Of a stretch of 51,141 bases of DNA, positions 25,776 through 34,993 are shown in pieces (the first letter of the stretch is position 1; the number at the start of each line of letters is the position of its first letter). Under the pieces are notes generated by a model. That model searched no databases. It saw only the letters and a list, made by a program, of their open reading frames with translations, and had not been told where the DNA came from. The position numbers were made by a program, and so were the translations under genes. Origin of the DNA: Lentisphaerae bacterium GWF2_45_14 (lineage in GTDB: Bacteria > Verrucomicrobiota > Lentisphaeria > Victivallales > GWF2-45-14); NCBI GenBank assembly GCA_001804785.1, contig MHBG01000112.1:1-51141 (forward strand), given 5' to 3'.

Positions 25776-26603
25776 ATGAAAATATTCAATAGCATAAAAG
25801 AAATGCAGGTTTTCTCGCTCTCTTCTAAAAGAGACGGGAAAAAAGTTGCGGTCGTGCCGACTATGGGTTTTCTCCATGAAGGACATATGTCGCTTATCGA
25901 TATAGCAAAAAAAGAAGCGGACATTGTGGTCGTGACCATATTTGTGAACCCAACACAATTCGGGCCTAATGAAGATTTTTCCAGGTACCCGCGCGACTTT
26001 GAACGCGATTCGCGTCTTTGCCATGAACGTGGAACCGACGCGATATTTGCGCCGGAAGCTTCCGAAATGTACCCAACAGGCGCCAGCACATGGATAACCG
26101 AAGATTCCCTCTCCAAGGGCCTCTGCGGGAAATCAAGACCCCTTCACTTCAGAGGTGTTACGACTGTCGTAGCCAAACTTTTCAACGCCGTACTTCCCGA
26201 TCTTGCCGTCTTCGGACAGAAGGACGCCCAGCAGCTGGCAGTGATAAAACGGATGGTGCGCGACCTTAATTTTCCGGTAAAAATCATTGCAGGCCCAATC
26301 GTGCGCGAAGCCGACGGACTTGCCATGAGTTCCAGGAATAAATATCTTTCTCCTGATGAACGGAAGAACGCTCTTTCAATTTCTTCCGCACTCAGGGAAG
26401 CCGGAAAAAAAATATTTGGTGACAGCGCCGGTCTTAGAGACTTTGTCTCCTCAAAAATATCTTCGAACGGAGGCAGGGTTGATTATGTCGAAGTTGTTGA
26501 TGCCGAAACCCTTGAACCGGACTGTAATTTTGAAAGGCCGCTGCTCATCGCAGTCGCGGCATATTTCGGGACCACAAGACTTATTGATAATACCATAATC
26601 TGA
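25776..26603 (+). CDS. panC: Pantothenate synthetase
   Basis: PanC condenses pantoate and beta-alanine with ATP. The 275-residue protein has VVPTMGFLHEGHMSLID with the nucleotidyltransferase HxGH motif, FVNPTQFGPNEDFSRYPRDF, FRGVTTVVAKLFN, AVFGQKDAQQLAVI and the KMSKS-like region GLAMSSRNKYLS. All are in family order. A TATAAT at 25734-25739 is the best -10 element in the short divergent gap to glgB; no strong ribosome site is seen before ATG 25776. panB and panD are not in the window. Confidence 0.96.
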   Translation: MKIFNSIKEMQVFSLSSKRDGKKVAVVPTMGFLHEGHMSLIDIAKKEADIVVVTIFVNPTQFGPNEDFSRYPRDFERDSRLCHERGTDAIFAPEASEMYPTGASTWITEDSLSKGLCGKSRPLHFRGVTTVVAKLFNAVLPDLAVFGQKDAQQLAVIKRMVRDLNFPVKIIAGPIVREADGLAMSSRNKYLSPDERKNALSISSALREAGKKIFGDSAGLRDFVSSKISSNGGRVDYVEVVDAETLEPDCNFERPLLIAVAAYFGTTRLIDNTII

Positions 26604-26655
26604 CAATGAAAAAAGCTCTGACTATACTTTACTCGTTCTTTATCTTTTGTCCTGC

Positions 26656-26991
26656 TCAGAAAGGAAGCTTTCCATTTTCTTCAGAGGACTCAGGCACTGT
26701 TTCAGTGGCATCATCTTCGATATCTGCATTTTCTGACTCATCATCCGACTCAAAGTCTTTCCATTCGCCGCCGGATGCATTTTCCTTTACGAGGATTTCG
26801 ATTTTCTTTTCGAGTTCGCTGAGTTTTTTCCCGCAGAGTTTTGAAAGGGCGTTTCCTTCTTCAAAACACGAAATCATTTCTTCGAGCGGCAGACTGCCGT
26901 TCTCCATTTTCTCAACGATTTCCTCTAATCTTTTCAAAGCCTCCTCGAATGGGAGCTTATTTAAATCCCCTGTTTTGAATTTTGCCATCAT
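26656..26991 (-). CDS. xseB: Exodeoxyribonuclease VII small subunit
   Basis: XseB binds XseA, the catalytic large subunit of exonuclease VII. The 111-residue protein has the family core LPFEEALKRLEEIVEKMENG followed by SLPLEEMISCFEEGNAL and LCGKKLSELEKKIEIL, two long helices. The family is normally ~70-80 residues; the extra ~35 residues form an acidic serine-rich tail. AAGGAA lies five bases before the ATG. No xseA is visible. Two plus-strand frames of similar size overlap it and are its shadow. Confidence 0.9.
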   Translation of the reverse strand: MMAKFKTGDLNKLPFEEALKRLEEIVEKMENGSLPLEEMISCFEEGNALSKLCGKKLSELEKKIEILVKENASGGEWKDFESDDESENADIEDDATETVPESSEENGKLPF

Positions 26992-27070
26992 GCCGCTTCC
27001 TTAATTGTATATGATAAATTAAAATAAGTGCTATTGTTAGTTTATCAACGTCAACAACGGGGTTAAGAGA

Positions 27071-27613
27071 ATGAAAACGAGTACATTTCTTGTAACGGGC
27101 GGGGCAAGAAGCGGAAAGAGCCGCATCGCGTTGTCTCTGGCAGAGAAAAGCGTAAAACCTTTCTATATTGCCACGGGCTGGGCAGGCGATTCGGAAATGG
27201 ATGAGAGAATCAGGATACACAAGGCGGACCGCGGCGGAAAATGGACCTTGATCGAAGAAAAAATGGCGCTGACAGGCGCCATAGAAAAGGCCGTCAGCCA
27301 GGGAGCCGACTTTATACTTGTGGACTGTCTGACGCTCTGGATTTCCAATCTTATGATGCTTGAAGATGAAAACCTCGAAAACCGCACCACGGAACTGCTG
27401 GAAACAATACGCAATATAAAAGTTCCGCTGGCCTTTGTATCAAACGAAGTCGGCTGCGGCATAGTCCCCGGCGACCCTATTTCGAGAAGATTCAGGGACG
27501 ATGCCGGGTTCGTTAATCAGAAAATCGCACAAGCTGTCGAAAACGTGATTCTCGCGGTAAGCGGAATCCCTGTGCTTATAAAAAAATCTGGAGTGAATAA
27601 GCAATGGATCTAA
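27071..27613 (+). CDS. cobU: Adenosylcobinamide kinase/guanylyltransferase
   Basis: CobU phosphorylates adenosylcobinamide and then forms GDP-cobinamide in cobamide assembly. The 180-residue protein has the P-loop LVTGGARSGKSRIAL at the start, IATGWAGDSEMDERIRIHKADR with the histidine for guanylyl transfer and ILVDCLTLWISNLMM; VSNEVGCGIVPGDPISRRFRD is a strong family block. The end overlaps cobT by ten bases. GGGGTTAAGAGA precedes the ATG. The pair cobU-cobT covers nucleotide-loop assembly; cobS and cobC are not present here, and I see no cobalamin riboswitch in the 79-base leader. Confidence 0.96.
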   Translation: MKTSTFLVTGGARSGKSRIALSLAEKSVKPFYIATGWAGDSEMDERIRIHKADRGGKWTLIEEKMALTGAIEKAVSQGADFILVDCLTLWISNLMMLEDENLENRTTELLETIRNIKVPLAFVSNEVGCGIVPGDPISRRFRDDAGFVNQKIAQAVENVILAVSGIPVLIKKSGVNKQWI

Positions 27614-28650
27614 AAAATGTTATTTCATCGGTAATCCTTCCCGATAAGGATGTTGAAAAACTTGCATGGGCAAGACTCGATTCGCTTACAAAGCCCCAGC
27701 GAAGCCTTGGAATGCTTGAGGAATGCGCCGTAAAATATGTCGCTGCAAGAGGCGATATAAATGCTTCGATTGAAAAAGCTACGGTGCTGACATTCGCAGG
27801 AGACCACGGTGTCGCCGAAGAGGGAGTAAGTGCATTTCCACAGGAGGTGACAGCTCAGATGGTGGCTAATTTCGCTTCCGGCGGAGCCGCAGTAAACGTA
27901 CTCGCGAAACTTGAAGACGTAACAGTAAGGATTATCGACGCCGGTGTCGCAGCCGACTGCCCGTTTCAGGGGGTCATACAGCGAAAAGTCGCACGTGGCA
28001 CGGCAAATTTCACAAAGGGTCCGGCGATGAGCGTTGAAGATGCCCAAAAGGCTATTTTCATCGGCATAGAGGAAGCCTGGAAAGCAATAGATGAAGGGGC
28101 GACCCTCATCGCGACCGGAGATATGGGAATAGCCAATACCACTGCATCAACCGCCCTTTACTCTGCTTTTCTCGATATTCCGCCACGTGATATAACCGGA
28201 CGCGGCACGGGAATAGATGAGCATCGCCTCATCCGCAAAATACAAACAATTGAAGAGGCGATAAACGTCAACTGTTCAAGATTAAATTCTCCCCTTGAAA
28301 TAATGGCCGCACTTGGTGGTTTTGAGATTGCCGGAATCTGCGGAGCAGTCATCGGTGCCGCGGCAAGGAAAGTCCCTGTTGTAATTGACGGCTTCATTTC
28401 GGGCGCTGCGGCGCTCTGCGCAATAAAGCTTAACAGGGATATCGCGTCCTACTGTTTCTTCGGACACCTTTCCGCAGATTCAGGGCATCGCAGAATAATG
28501 GGTGAAATAGGGGTGAAGCCGCTTCTCGACCTTGACATGAGATTGGGTGAAGGAACTGGGGCAGTACTTGCCATCCATATCATCAGGGCCGGTCTCAAAA
28601 TCATGCGGGAAATGGCGACATTTGAACAGGCAGGAGTTTCCAAATCCTGA
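27604..28650 (+). CDS. cobT: Nicotinate-nucleotide--dimethylbenzimidazole phosphoribosyltransferase
   Basis: CobT activates the lower-ligand base of cobamides by transferring phosphoribosyl from nicotinate mononucleotide. The 348-residue protein matches the family length and blocks: LDSLTKPQRSLGMLEECAVK, LTFAGDHGVAEEGVSAFPQE, MVANFASGGAAVNVLA, TGDMGIANTTASTALYSAF, GRGTGID and VVIDGFISGAAALCA. The catalytic glutamate near the end is in MRLGEGTGAVLAI. GGAGTGA lies seven bases before ATG 27604. It overlaps cobU by ten bases, so the two genes are translationally linked. Confidence 0.97.
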   Translation: MDLKNVISSVILPDKDVEKLAWARLDSLTKPQRSLGMLEECAVKYVAARGDINASIEKATVLTFAGDHGVAEEGVSAFPQEVTAQMVANFASGGAAVNVLAKLEDVTVRIIDAGVAADCPFQGVIQRKVARGTANFTKGPAMSVEDAQKAIFIGIEEAWKAIDEGATLIATGDMGIANTTASTALYSAFLDIPPRDITGRGTGIDEHRLIRKIQTIEEAINVNCSRLNSPLEIMAALGGFEIAGICGAVIGAAARKVPVVIDGFISGAAALCAIKLNRDIASYCFFGHLSADSGHRRIMGEIGVKPLLDLDMRLGEGTGAVLAIHIIRAGLKIMREMATFEQAGVSKS

Positions 28651-28656
28651 ACAAAA

Positions 28657-29265
28657 CTATTTTCCCCGTGATTTTTTTCCCGAACGCAGCAATCTTTTTG
28701 CGCCTACGCCCGAAAGCAGGGCAAGAATAGCCACGAGAATAGCGGCCCAGTCGGATGATATGGAATATTCCGGCGATTTACGTTCGGGCCTGTCCTCTAT
28801 ATTCCGGAGTTCTCTGCGGTATTCCCATGGAGGAATAGGGGTAGCCAGCGTCCACAAACCTGTTCTTGAAGCCTTTGCCCTCGCTTGGGCAGAGGCAAAA
28901 TCCTTTTCTTTTTTCGCGTAAGTCTTGTAATACCAGGCAAGACCGTTGTTGAGAAGTTCAAGATTCAAATTTTTACCGCTGACAGTTACGATTCCAACAG
29001 TTCTTCCATACTGATCGGTACCCTTTTCTTTCACCTCCACAGTCCTGCCGTAAACCATATTTGAAGTGAATTTTTTCGCGGCCTGTCCGAAATCCTGACT
29101 GCTTTCGGGACAGTCTATCCCATAAAGACGTACCTTGACTCCCTTTCCGCCGCACAAAACCGTTATAGTATCGCCATCGGAAACCCCCACGGTCTTCCCT
29201 GTGAAACCCGCCGCGAGCCGGAACGAAGCAACTAATAAAAATAGGATTATAAATATCGTTTTCAT
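28657..29265 (-). CDS. Thermonuclease-like (SNase) secreted or membrane-anchored nuclease
   Basis: The 202-residue protein starts with a signal peptide (KTIFIILFLLVASFRLAAG) and has the staphylococcal-nuclease fold: VSDGDTITVLCGGKGVKVRL, YGIDCPESSQDFGQAA (with the calcium-site Asp), MVYGRTVEVKEKGTDQYGRT with the catalytic Arg, and NLELLNNGLAWYY. It ends with ASRTGLW and, after a linker, a C-terminal hydrophobic helix (AAILVAILALLSGVGAKRLL) followed by basic residues, so it is probably tethered to the inner membrane facing outwards. The gene converges with cobT. ATG 29265 fits the signal peptide; no clear ribosome site was seen. Confidence 0.88.
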   Translation of the reverse strand: MKTIFIILFLLVASFRLAAGFTGKTVGVSDGDTITVLCGGKGVKVRLYGIDCPESSQDFGQAAKKFTSNMVYGRTVEVKEKGTDQYGRTVGIVTVSGKNLNLELLNNGLAWYYKTYAKKEKDFASAQARAKASRTGLWTLATPIPPWEYRRELRNIEDRPERKSPEYSISSDWAAILVAILALLSGVGAKRLLRSGKKSRGK

Positions 29266-29393
29266 GTCGGGACTATACACAAATCCGGCACATTTTGCGA
29301 GGGAAGGCTTTCTTCATTTTAACTTTTTTCCCGGATTTGCGAACAAATTCAGGAGAATGGAGCTATAGTATTTTCACGGAGGAATCCAAGACA

Positions 29394-30050
29394 ATGAAAA
29401 AAAAACAGATTTATGAGAACCGGTTTTCGCTTATTGAGCTGCTAGTGGTTATTGCCGTGATTTCCATCCTGGCCGGGTTGCTGTTGCCGGCCCTTAGTTC
29501 ATCGAAGCTCAGGGCTCAGACAATAAAATGCCAGGGTAATCTTTCTCAAATCAGCAAGCTTCTCGCAAGTTACACGGTAAATTCTGGCGGCCTTTACGCG
29601 CCGGCAAGCGGAGCGCCCAAGTGGGGAGAGCCTGAAGGATGGATGAATCTTATAACCGAAGACCAGTCATCAAAAAACTCTTACAGATGTCCCATTGAAA
29701 AAGGCGATGCTGAATTTTCCTACGCGTTGAACTGTCATGAGATTTTCATGAAAACCGGAACTTTCGGAAGCTGGCGTGATTCTGATTTTTCAAAGAGTGC
29801 TACGGGGCCATCGAAAATCGTTATCGTGGAGGAATCCAATAATTCCAGCTTTGCGAAAGATGACTCAGACAAGGACAACTACAGCCAGAACTGCGCCTCA
29901 TTCTCTGTCGGGTCCGGCTTTGCCGCATTAAACCACGCGAGCTGCATTCCTATGCTCTATGTTGACGGTCACGCCGACACACCCAAAAAATTCGACACAA
30001 GCACTATGACCTATTTTACCGACATAATGTCTGCCTATTACGAATTGTAA
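29394..30050 (+). CDS. Prepilin-type pseudopilin-like protein with H-x9-DG motif
   Basis: The protein starts with a short basic leader and FSLIELLVVIAVISILAGLL, the type IV prepilin methylation and transmembrane helix; the F at the cleavage site and the Glu five residues in are present. The C-terminal part contains H-A-S-C-I-P-M-L-Y-V-D-G, the H-x9-DG motif of large paralogous families in Planctomycetes, Lentisphaerae and Verrucomicrobia. The body (about 218 residues in total) has many serines and cysteines. ATG 29394 lies 11 bases after GGAGG. Such proteins are thought to be surface or secretion-linked; the precise role is unknown. It stands alone between opposing genes. Confidence 0.85.
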   Translation: MKKKQIYENRFSLIELLVVIAVISILAGLLLPALSSSKLRAQTIKCQGNLSQISKLLASYTVNSGGLYAPASGAPKWGEPEGWMNLITEDQSSKNSYRCPIEKGDAEFSYALNCHEIFMKTGTFGSWRDSDFSKSATGPSKIVIVEESNNSSFAKDDSDKDNYSQNCASFSVGSGFAALNHASCIPMLYVDGHADTPKKFDTSTMTYFTDIMSAYYEL

Positions 30051-30069
30051 AATTCCGCCGCTTACAATA

Positions 30070-30861
30070 TCAGGAAATGGAAGAAGAAGGGGCAATATCT
30101 TCGGGGCTTATGCCTGGGTGGTGATAGCGTTTTTTCCCGGAGGTGAAACGTCCGCAGTCTATCGCATTGCATGGGCACCAGTTGATGCATCCATAACAAA
30201 GTTCGCATTTATCCCCCCACACCGGTCGGCCGTCCGTCATTTCGATGTTGCCGACGGGGCAGACCCGCGCGCAAAGCCCGCAGCCCGTACATGAGGAACT
30301 CACGCGGAACTTTTTTGCGTCAAGATGAAAACGCGATGCAAAAAATCTCTCGCTCACGCGGGAAAACATGTTCAGCGGAAAGAAGGTACTGCGGATGCAT
30401 CCTTTATTGCCGGCGCCGACAATTTTCACAGCCCTTGATATTTCGCGCGAAGCTTTTTCAAACATGGCCTTTTGTTTTCTTTCACATGGCGCTTCACCGA
30501 AGGGCAGATAGTTTGATGGCATAACCAGCCCGGTACCGATAGAAAGCTTTGCTCCTTTTTTCCTGAGAACCCGGTCAAGATGATCAAGCGCGCCAAGCGG
30601 CAATCCGCCGCAGGTACATATCCCGAAAAAATATTGCCCGGGCGATGGGGACATGCTTTCGACAAAACGCGTAACGATATTGGGCATAATCCCCGAGTAA
30701 ACAGGAAATGCAATTCCCACATCCAGACCTTTTATGTTATAAGGTTCACCGCCCAGAGCGGGAATTGACACGATTTGCGTATCTCCCAGTTCTTCCGCGA
30801 ATTCACGCGCAGCGGTGAGCGTGTTGCCAGTCGCGGAAAAGTAGAATATAACTCTTTTCAT
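30070..30861 (-). CDS. EFR1-type flavodoxin/4Fe-4S ferredoxin
   Basis: The 263-residue protein combines an N-terminal flavodoxin-like part (VIFYFSATGNTLTAAREFAE, the FMN phosphate loop) with two 4Fe-4S cluster motifs at the C-terminus: CTGCGLCARVCPVG and CELCYGCINWCPCNA. The second set has an extra cysteine, CPCN in place of CP. This is the EFR1 group, whose electron partners are not known. It lies 13 bases after the EF-G paralogue and is probably cotranscribed. No signal peptide is seen, so it is cytoplasmic. Confidence 0.88.
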   Translation of the reverse strand: MKRVIFYFSATGNTLTAAREFAEELGDTQIVSIPALGGEPYNIKGLDVGIAFPVYSGIMPNIVTRFVESMSPSPGQYFFGICTCGGLPLGALDHLDRVLRKKGAKLSIGTGLVMPSNYLPFGEAPCERKQKAMFEKASREISRAVKIVGAGNKGCIRSTFFPLNMFSRVSERFFASRFHLDAKKFRVSSSCTGCGLCARVCPVGNIEMTDGRPVWGDKCELCYGCINWCPCNAIDCGRFTSGKKRYHHPGISPEDIAPSSSIS

Positions 30862-30874
30862 AGTATGAACTTAA

Positions 30875-32902
30875 TCATTCCTCCAGGTGCTGGTTCTCCA
30901 CCTTGAACTTATTTATTATGTCGCCCGCTATGGCAGCCGGAACCACTTCGTAGCGCGAAAATTCCATCTCAAACTGCCCGCGTCCGTGAGTCATACTCCT
31001 CAACTCGGTGGCATATTTAGACATTTCGACGAGTGGTACTTCCGCGTTCACAACTTCAAAGCCTTCCTCCACTCCCATGCCCAGGATACGGCCGCGCTTG
31101 TGGTTAAGGTCTCCTGTTATGTCTCCGGTATAATCGTCCGGAACCATTATCGCGACTTTCATAATTGGTTCGAGCAGAACGGGCCGCGCCATTTCCATAG
31201 CCTTCCTGAAGGCCATCCTGGATGCAATCTTGAAAGCCATTTCGGAAGAGTCGACAGGATGGAACTTTCCATCATAAACGGAAACTTTCATATTTTCGAC
31301 GGTACAGCCCGCAAGCGGGCCTCTTGCCATCGCCTCGACAACGCCCTTTTCAACGGCCGGGATGAAGTTTCTAGGAATAGCGCCGCCAACAATATCGTTG
31401 ACGAATTCGAATCCCGCCTCATTCGGAGCAACACGCAGATGAACTTCGGCAAACTGCCCGTGTCCGCCGCTCTGCTTCTTGTGCCTGTACATGGAGTCAG
31501 CGACGCTGGTAATGGTTTCCCTGTAGGGAATTTTTGGGCTTTTAAGATTTACATCCACCTTTGCATTGTCTTTAAGCTTCTTGATAATTATATGCAGGTG
31601 CTGGTCCCCCATCCCCGAAAGAAGAAGCTCATGCGTCTCTTCATGGCGTGATATTTTCATTGTCGGGTCGCATTCCGCGAGCTTCGAGAGACCGGAAATG
31701 ATTTTTTCATCCTCGCCGCTTTTCACCGCTGTAACGGCATATGACATCACGGGCTTTGGAAATACCATTTCAGGAAGCAGATGTGCGTTACTGCCCGAAC
31801 TGAGAGTATTGGAAATCTTTGTGTTCTTAAGTTTCGCTATGGCGGCGATTGTTCCGGGACCAACCTTATCAACGGGTATCTGTGTTTTGCCGTCCATTAT
31901 CATTATCGTGCCAAAACGCTCTTTGGCCTGTGTCGAAACGTTAAAAACTTCTGAATCAGATTTAAAAACGCCGTTCCTCACCTTAAAAAACGTCATTTGC
32001 CCGATAAATGGGTCGACAACAGACTTGAAGACAAGCGCAAGCGGTTCGCCGTCAACACTTCCATCTATCTCAGCGCCGTCATTAAGCTTGATCTTTCCCG
32101 TCGCAAGCGGATGAGAATAAAGATTGACAAAGCTGTTCATAAGTTCGGTTATGCCGATATCTTTTTCAACACTTCCGGCGAAGACCGGGACGAGGCTGCC
32201 TTCCTGGATTGCCTTGTGAAGCCCCTTGGAAATTTCGGATTCAGAAAGCTCTTCCCCATCAAGATAACGGGTCATAAGCGCCTCATCGGACTCGGCAATA
32301 GTGTCCATAAGAAGCTCTTTATACTTCTTTACATATTCCTCTATTTCCTGAGGCGCGGCCTCTGTGCTTCTGATTACATGATGAACACTCTTAAAGTCCG
32401 CATTGTTCCCAATCGGCAGAGTGAATGGCACGCAAACGGTCTTCCCATATGCCTCCTGAAGCTGTTCGAGCGTCTTGAAATAGTCGGCCCTTTCGCCGTC
32501 AAGCTTATTTATGAAAAAGAAACGGGGTTTTCCCTGCTCGCGAGCTATTTTCCAAGCCCTTGTGCTACCTACGTCTAAACCGGACGCGGCATCTATCACC
32601 ACAAGAATATTATCACACGCCCTTATTGCAGAACTGGCTTCACCGATAAATTCGCCGTAGCCGGGAGTGTCAATCATGAATAAATCAGTATTTTGCCAGG
32701 TACAAAAGAGCGGAGTCGCGTAAATACTGCTCAATTTTTCCTGCTCGTCGGGAGTATAGTCCGATACGCTTGTCTTCTGTTCCACTCGCCCGCGCCGTTC
32801 GACGGCCCCGGCTTTGAAAAGGATTAGGTCACAGAGTGAGGTTTTTCCGCATCCGCCGTGTCCGGCGACCGCGAGGTTACGAACTTGCCCGACATCTTTC
32901 AT
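30875..32902 (-). CDS. Elongation factor G-like GTPase (EF-G paralogue)
   Basis: The 675-residue protein has the EF-G domain order: GTPase with P-loop AGHGGCGKTSL (about residues 13-23, in place of the usual AHIDAGKTT), DTPGYGEFI as the G3 motif and INKLDGERADY as G4 with NKLD instead of NKMD, then domains II-V ending in VPLVEMSKYATELRSMTHGR and GQFEMEFSRYEVVP. Such divergent EF-Gs (EF-G2 type) occur beside a canonical fusA and are not thought to be the main translocase. No ribosomal protein genes are near. It lies upstream of the EFR1 gene in the same unit. Confidence 0.88.
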   Translation of the reverse strand: MKDVGQVRNLAVAGHGGCGKTSLCDLILFKAGAVERRGRVEQKTSVSDYTPDEQEKLSSIYATPLFCTWQNTDLFMIDTPGYGEFIGEASSAIRACDNILVVIDAASGLDVGSTRAWKIAREQGKPRFFFINKLDGERADYFKTLEQLQEAYGKTVCVPFTLPIGNNADFKSVHHVIRSTEAAPQEIEEYVKKYKELLMDTIAESDEALMTRYLDGEELSESEISKGLHKAIQEGSLVPVFAGSVEKDIGITELMNSFVNLYSHPLATGKIKLNDGAEIDGSVDGEPLALVFKSVVDPFIGQMTFFKVRNGVFKSDSEVFNVSTQAKERFGTIMIMDGKTQIPVDKVGPGTIAAIAKLKNTKISNTLSSGSNAHLLPEMVFPKPVMSYAVTAVKSGEDEKIISGLSKLAECDPTMKISRHEETHELLLSGMGDQHLHIIIKKLKDNAKVDVNLKSPKIPYRETITSVADSMYRHKKQSGGHGQFAEVHLRVAPNEAGFEFVNDIVGGAIPRNFIPAVEKGVVEAMARGPLAGCTVENMKVSVYDGKFHPVDSSEMAFKIASRMAFRKAMEMARPVLLEPIMKVAIMVPDDYTGDITGDLNHKRGRILGMGVEEGFEVVNAEVPLVEMSKYATELRSMTHGRGQFEMEFSRYEVVPAAIAGDIINKFKVENQHLEE

Positions 32903-33048
32903 AGTTCTTTCTCCGGTTTTTTATATTACCATTTTATAGAATCTGGAAAATGCCCTGATAAACAAAAGATAAATCGAATCGGCATATAATTCAAAAGCAA
33001 TATTCAAAATGGCTTGATTTTTCTACTCTGGAAGGATATATAAAACCA

Positions 33049-33852
33049 TTGAACTTTATTATTTTACGATTTATGAGCGACGGGCACAAAACAGAAACAT
33101 CAGAACATATTATGGAAAAAGTGTCAGCAGACACCCATATCGGGCTTGTGAGGGATCATAACGAAGATAGCTTCGCGTATTACCTCTCGCCCGGAAAACA
33201 CATGAGCTTTGTCGCCGTAGCCGATGGTATAGGCGGACACGAAAGCGGGGATATCGCCAGCAACCTCTGTTTAAAACTGCTCCTCTCTTCATTCAGGGAC
33301 GCCAGATTTACCGAGGATACCGAGAACGAAGAGTGGAAAAAATTCCTCGATGACGAGCTCCGTTACACTAATGAAATCATTTTCCGGATAAATGAAAAAT
33401 ATAAAATACAGCACCCCATGGGCACCACCGTCGTCGCCGCAGTCATCTTGAAAAATTCAATCATAGTAGCGCACGCCGGCGACAGTCGCCTCTATAGAGT
33501 AAGAGAAGACAAGATTGAACGACTGACACAGGACCATAGCTTCGTGGCCGAACTCGTAAGAAAAAATATAATATCCGAAGAGGAAGCCCTGACACACCCG
33601 TTCGCACATATAATATCTAAATCCGTCGGCCCCAACCCGGGCCTCGAACCCGAATTAAATATTTTTGACAATAAGCCTGGCGACAGATATATGCTATGTT
33701 CCGACGGGCTCACCAACCATATGGACGACAATATGATAAAAAAGATGATGTCCTCCGAACAAAATCCGCATGACGCCGTAAAAAATCTACTCAACGCCTC
33801 TCTCCGAGGCGGTGGCGAAGACAATATTACCATAGTCTGCGCATTCATCTGA
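33049..33852 (+). CDS. PP2C-type serine/threonine phosphatase
   Basis: The 267-residue protein is a bacterial PP2C (Stp/PrpC-like) enzyme that removes phosphate from Ser/Thr residues. Motifs are HIGLVRDHNEDSFAY, FVAVADGIGGHESGDIAS (metal-binding D-G), MGTTVVAAVI, VAHAGDSRLYRVRED, LTQDHSFVAELV, ILSKSVGPN-like ISKSVGPNPGL, YMLCSDGLTNHMDD and GGEDNITIVC. Start is uncertain: the TTG at 33049 has GGAAGGA 12 bases upstream, ATG 33073 or 33112 give a more usual N-terminus but no ribosome site. No kinase gene is next to it; hemW starts six bases after its stop. Confidence 0.9.
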   Translation: MNFIILRFMSDGHKTETSEHIMEKVSADTHIGLVRDHNEDSFAYYLSPGKHMSFVAVADGIGGHESGDIASNLCLKLLLSSFRDARFTEDTENEEWKKFLDDELRYTNEIIFRINEKYKIQHPMGTTVVAAVILKNSIIVAHAGDSRLYRVREDKIERLTQDHSFVAELVRKNIISEEEALTHPFAHIISKSVGPNPGLEPELNIFDNKPGDRYMLCSDGLTNHMDDNMIKKMMSSEQNPHDAVKNLLNASLRGGGEDNITIVCAFI

Positions 33853-33857
33853 AAAAG

Positions 33858-34982
33858 ATGCGGAGTAATACATTGTCCTTCAAAACATTCAATAGAATAT
33901 ACATCCACGTCCCGTTCTGCAGCTCAAAATGCGCCTACTGCGCATTCTACTCAGTCGCCGGTGCCGCACAACCCCGAATCGAAAATTACCTCGAAAAACT
34001 GCGACGCGATTTCAAAAAATACGCACCGTCATGCCCTGCGCCCCAAAGTATCTTTATCGGCGGCGGTACCCCAAACTCGCTCAACGCTTCCTCTCTCGAA
34101 AATCTTTTTTCAATAATCGCCGATAGCTTTAATCTCGAGAGTGTCAGCGAATTTTCAATAGAGTGCAACCCCGAATCGCTCGACGAAAAAAAAGCCGCCG
34201 TCATTTCAAAATACGCCGACAGAGTAAGCATGGGCGTTCAGTCATTCTCTCCGGCGCTAAGAAAAGTTTTAGGTAGAAATGGAAACCCCGAAACCTTTTA
34301 CAATGCACTTAATCTGCTGAATTCCAAAGGAATAGAAAACATAGGGACCGACCTCATATACGCGATACCCGGACAGACTCTTGAAGAATGGTCTTCCGAA
34401 CTTTCACAAGCCGTAGATTCCGGAGTAAAACACATTTCAGCCTATTCCCTTACCATAGAAGAGGGAAGCAGCCTCGCGTCAGACAAAAATATCAAAGTTC
34501 CCGACGATGAATTATCTGCAACAATGTGGGAAACCGCTGGACAGATTCTCGGGAAAAAGAACTTCCTCCGATATGAGATATCCAATTACTCACGCCCCTC
34601 TTTTGAGTGCCGTCACAATACCGATATATGGCTTGGCGACACCTATATAGGATTCGGACCGGCCGCATCATCCTTCGACGGCTCCGACCGCTGGACGAAT
34701 CCGCCGGACATCAGTCAGTGGCTCGCAGGCAAAGATCCGGAGATGGACATCATAACCCCGGAAAAAAGACTCCGCGAAATCTTTGTAATGGGACTTCGGT
34801 TGACGGACGGCTGGGATATTGAGCGTTTCCGAGGTAAGGCAGGCAATGCCCTCACGGAAAAAATAATCGGCGAATGCCAGTTCTTCTCATCCGAAAATCT
34901 GATGGAGATAACAGAAAAGAATCTGCGTCTGAACGACAAGGGACTTCTCCTCTGGAACACCGTAAGCTCAGAGCTTCTCTGA
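33858..34982 (+). CDS. hemW: HemW radical SAM protein
   Basis: HemW is a heme chaperone related to the oxygen-independent coproporphyrinogen oxidase HemN. The 374-residue protein begins YIHVPFCSSKCAYCAF with the radical-SAM CxxxCxxC, then SIFIGGGTPNSLNASSLENL, FSIECNPESL, RVSMGVQSFS, LIYAIPGQTLEEW and YEISNYSRP, all in family order. It lacks the extra N-terminal residues of true HemN. The start could be ATG 33858 or the TTG at 33873, which has GGAG at a good distance. It follows the phosphatase gene by five bases and is likely cotranscribed. Confidence 0.93.
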   Translation: MRSNTLSFKTFNRIYIHVPFCSSKCAYCAFYSVAGAAQPRIENYLEKLRRDFKKYAPSCPAPQSIFIGGGTPNSLNASSLENLFSIIADSFNLESVSEFSIECNPESLDEKKAAVISKYADRVSMGVQSFSPALRKVLGRNGNPETFYNALNLLNSKGIENIGTDLIYAIPGQTLEEWSSELSQAVDSGVKHISAYSLTIEEGSSLASDKNIKVPDDELSATMWETAGQILGKKNFLRYEISNYSRPSFECRHNTDIWLGDTYIGFGPAASSFDGSDRWTNPPDISQWLAGKDPEMDIITPEKRLREIFVMGLRLTDGWDIERFRGKAGNALTEKIIGECQFFSSENLMEITEKNLRLNDKGLLLWNTVSSELL

Positions 34983-34993
34983 AAAAAGGCACA

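Noticed and set aside
26606..27004. 132-codon plus-strand frame with a signal-peptide-like start
   Set aside because: Nearly all of it is antisense to xseB, and its serine/phenylalanine-rich sequence is the mirror of xseB acidic codons.
26992..27070. Possible cobalamin riboswitch before cobU
   Set aside because: The leader is only 79 bases and lacks the B12-box type sequence.
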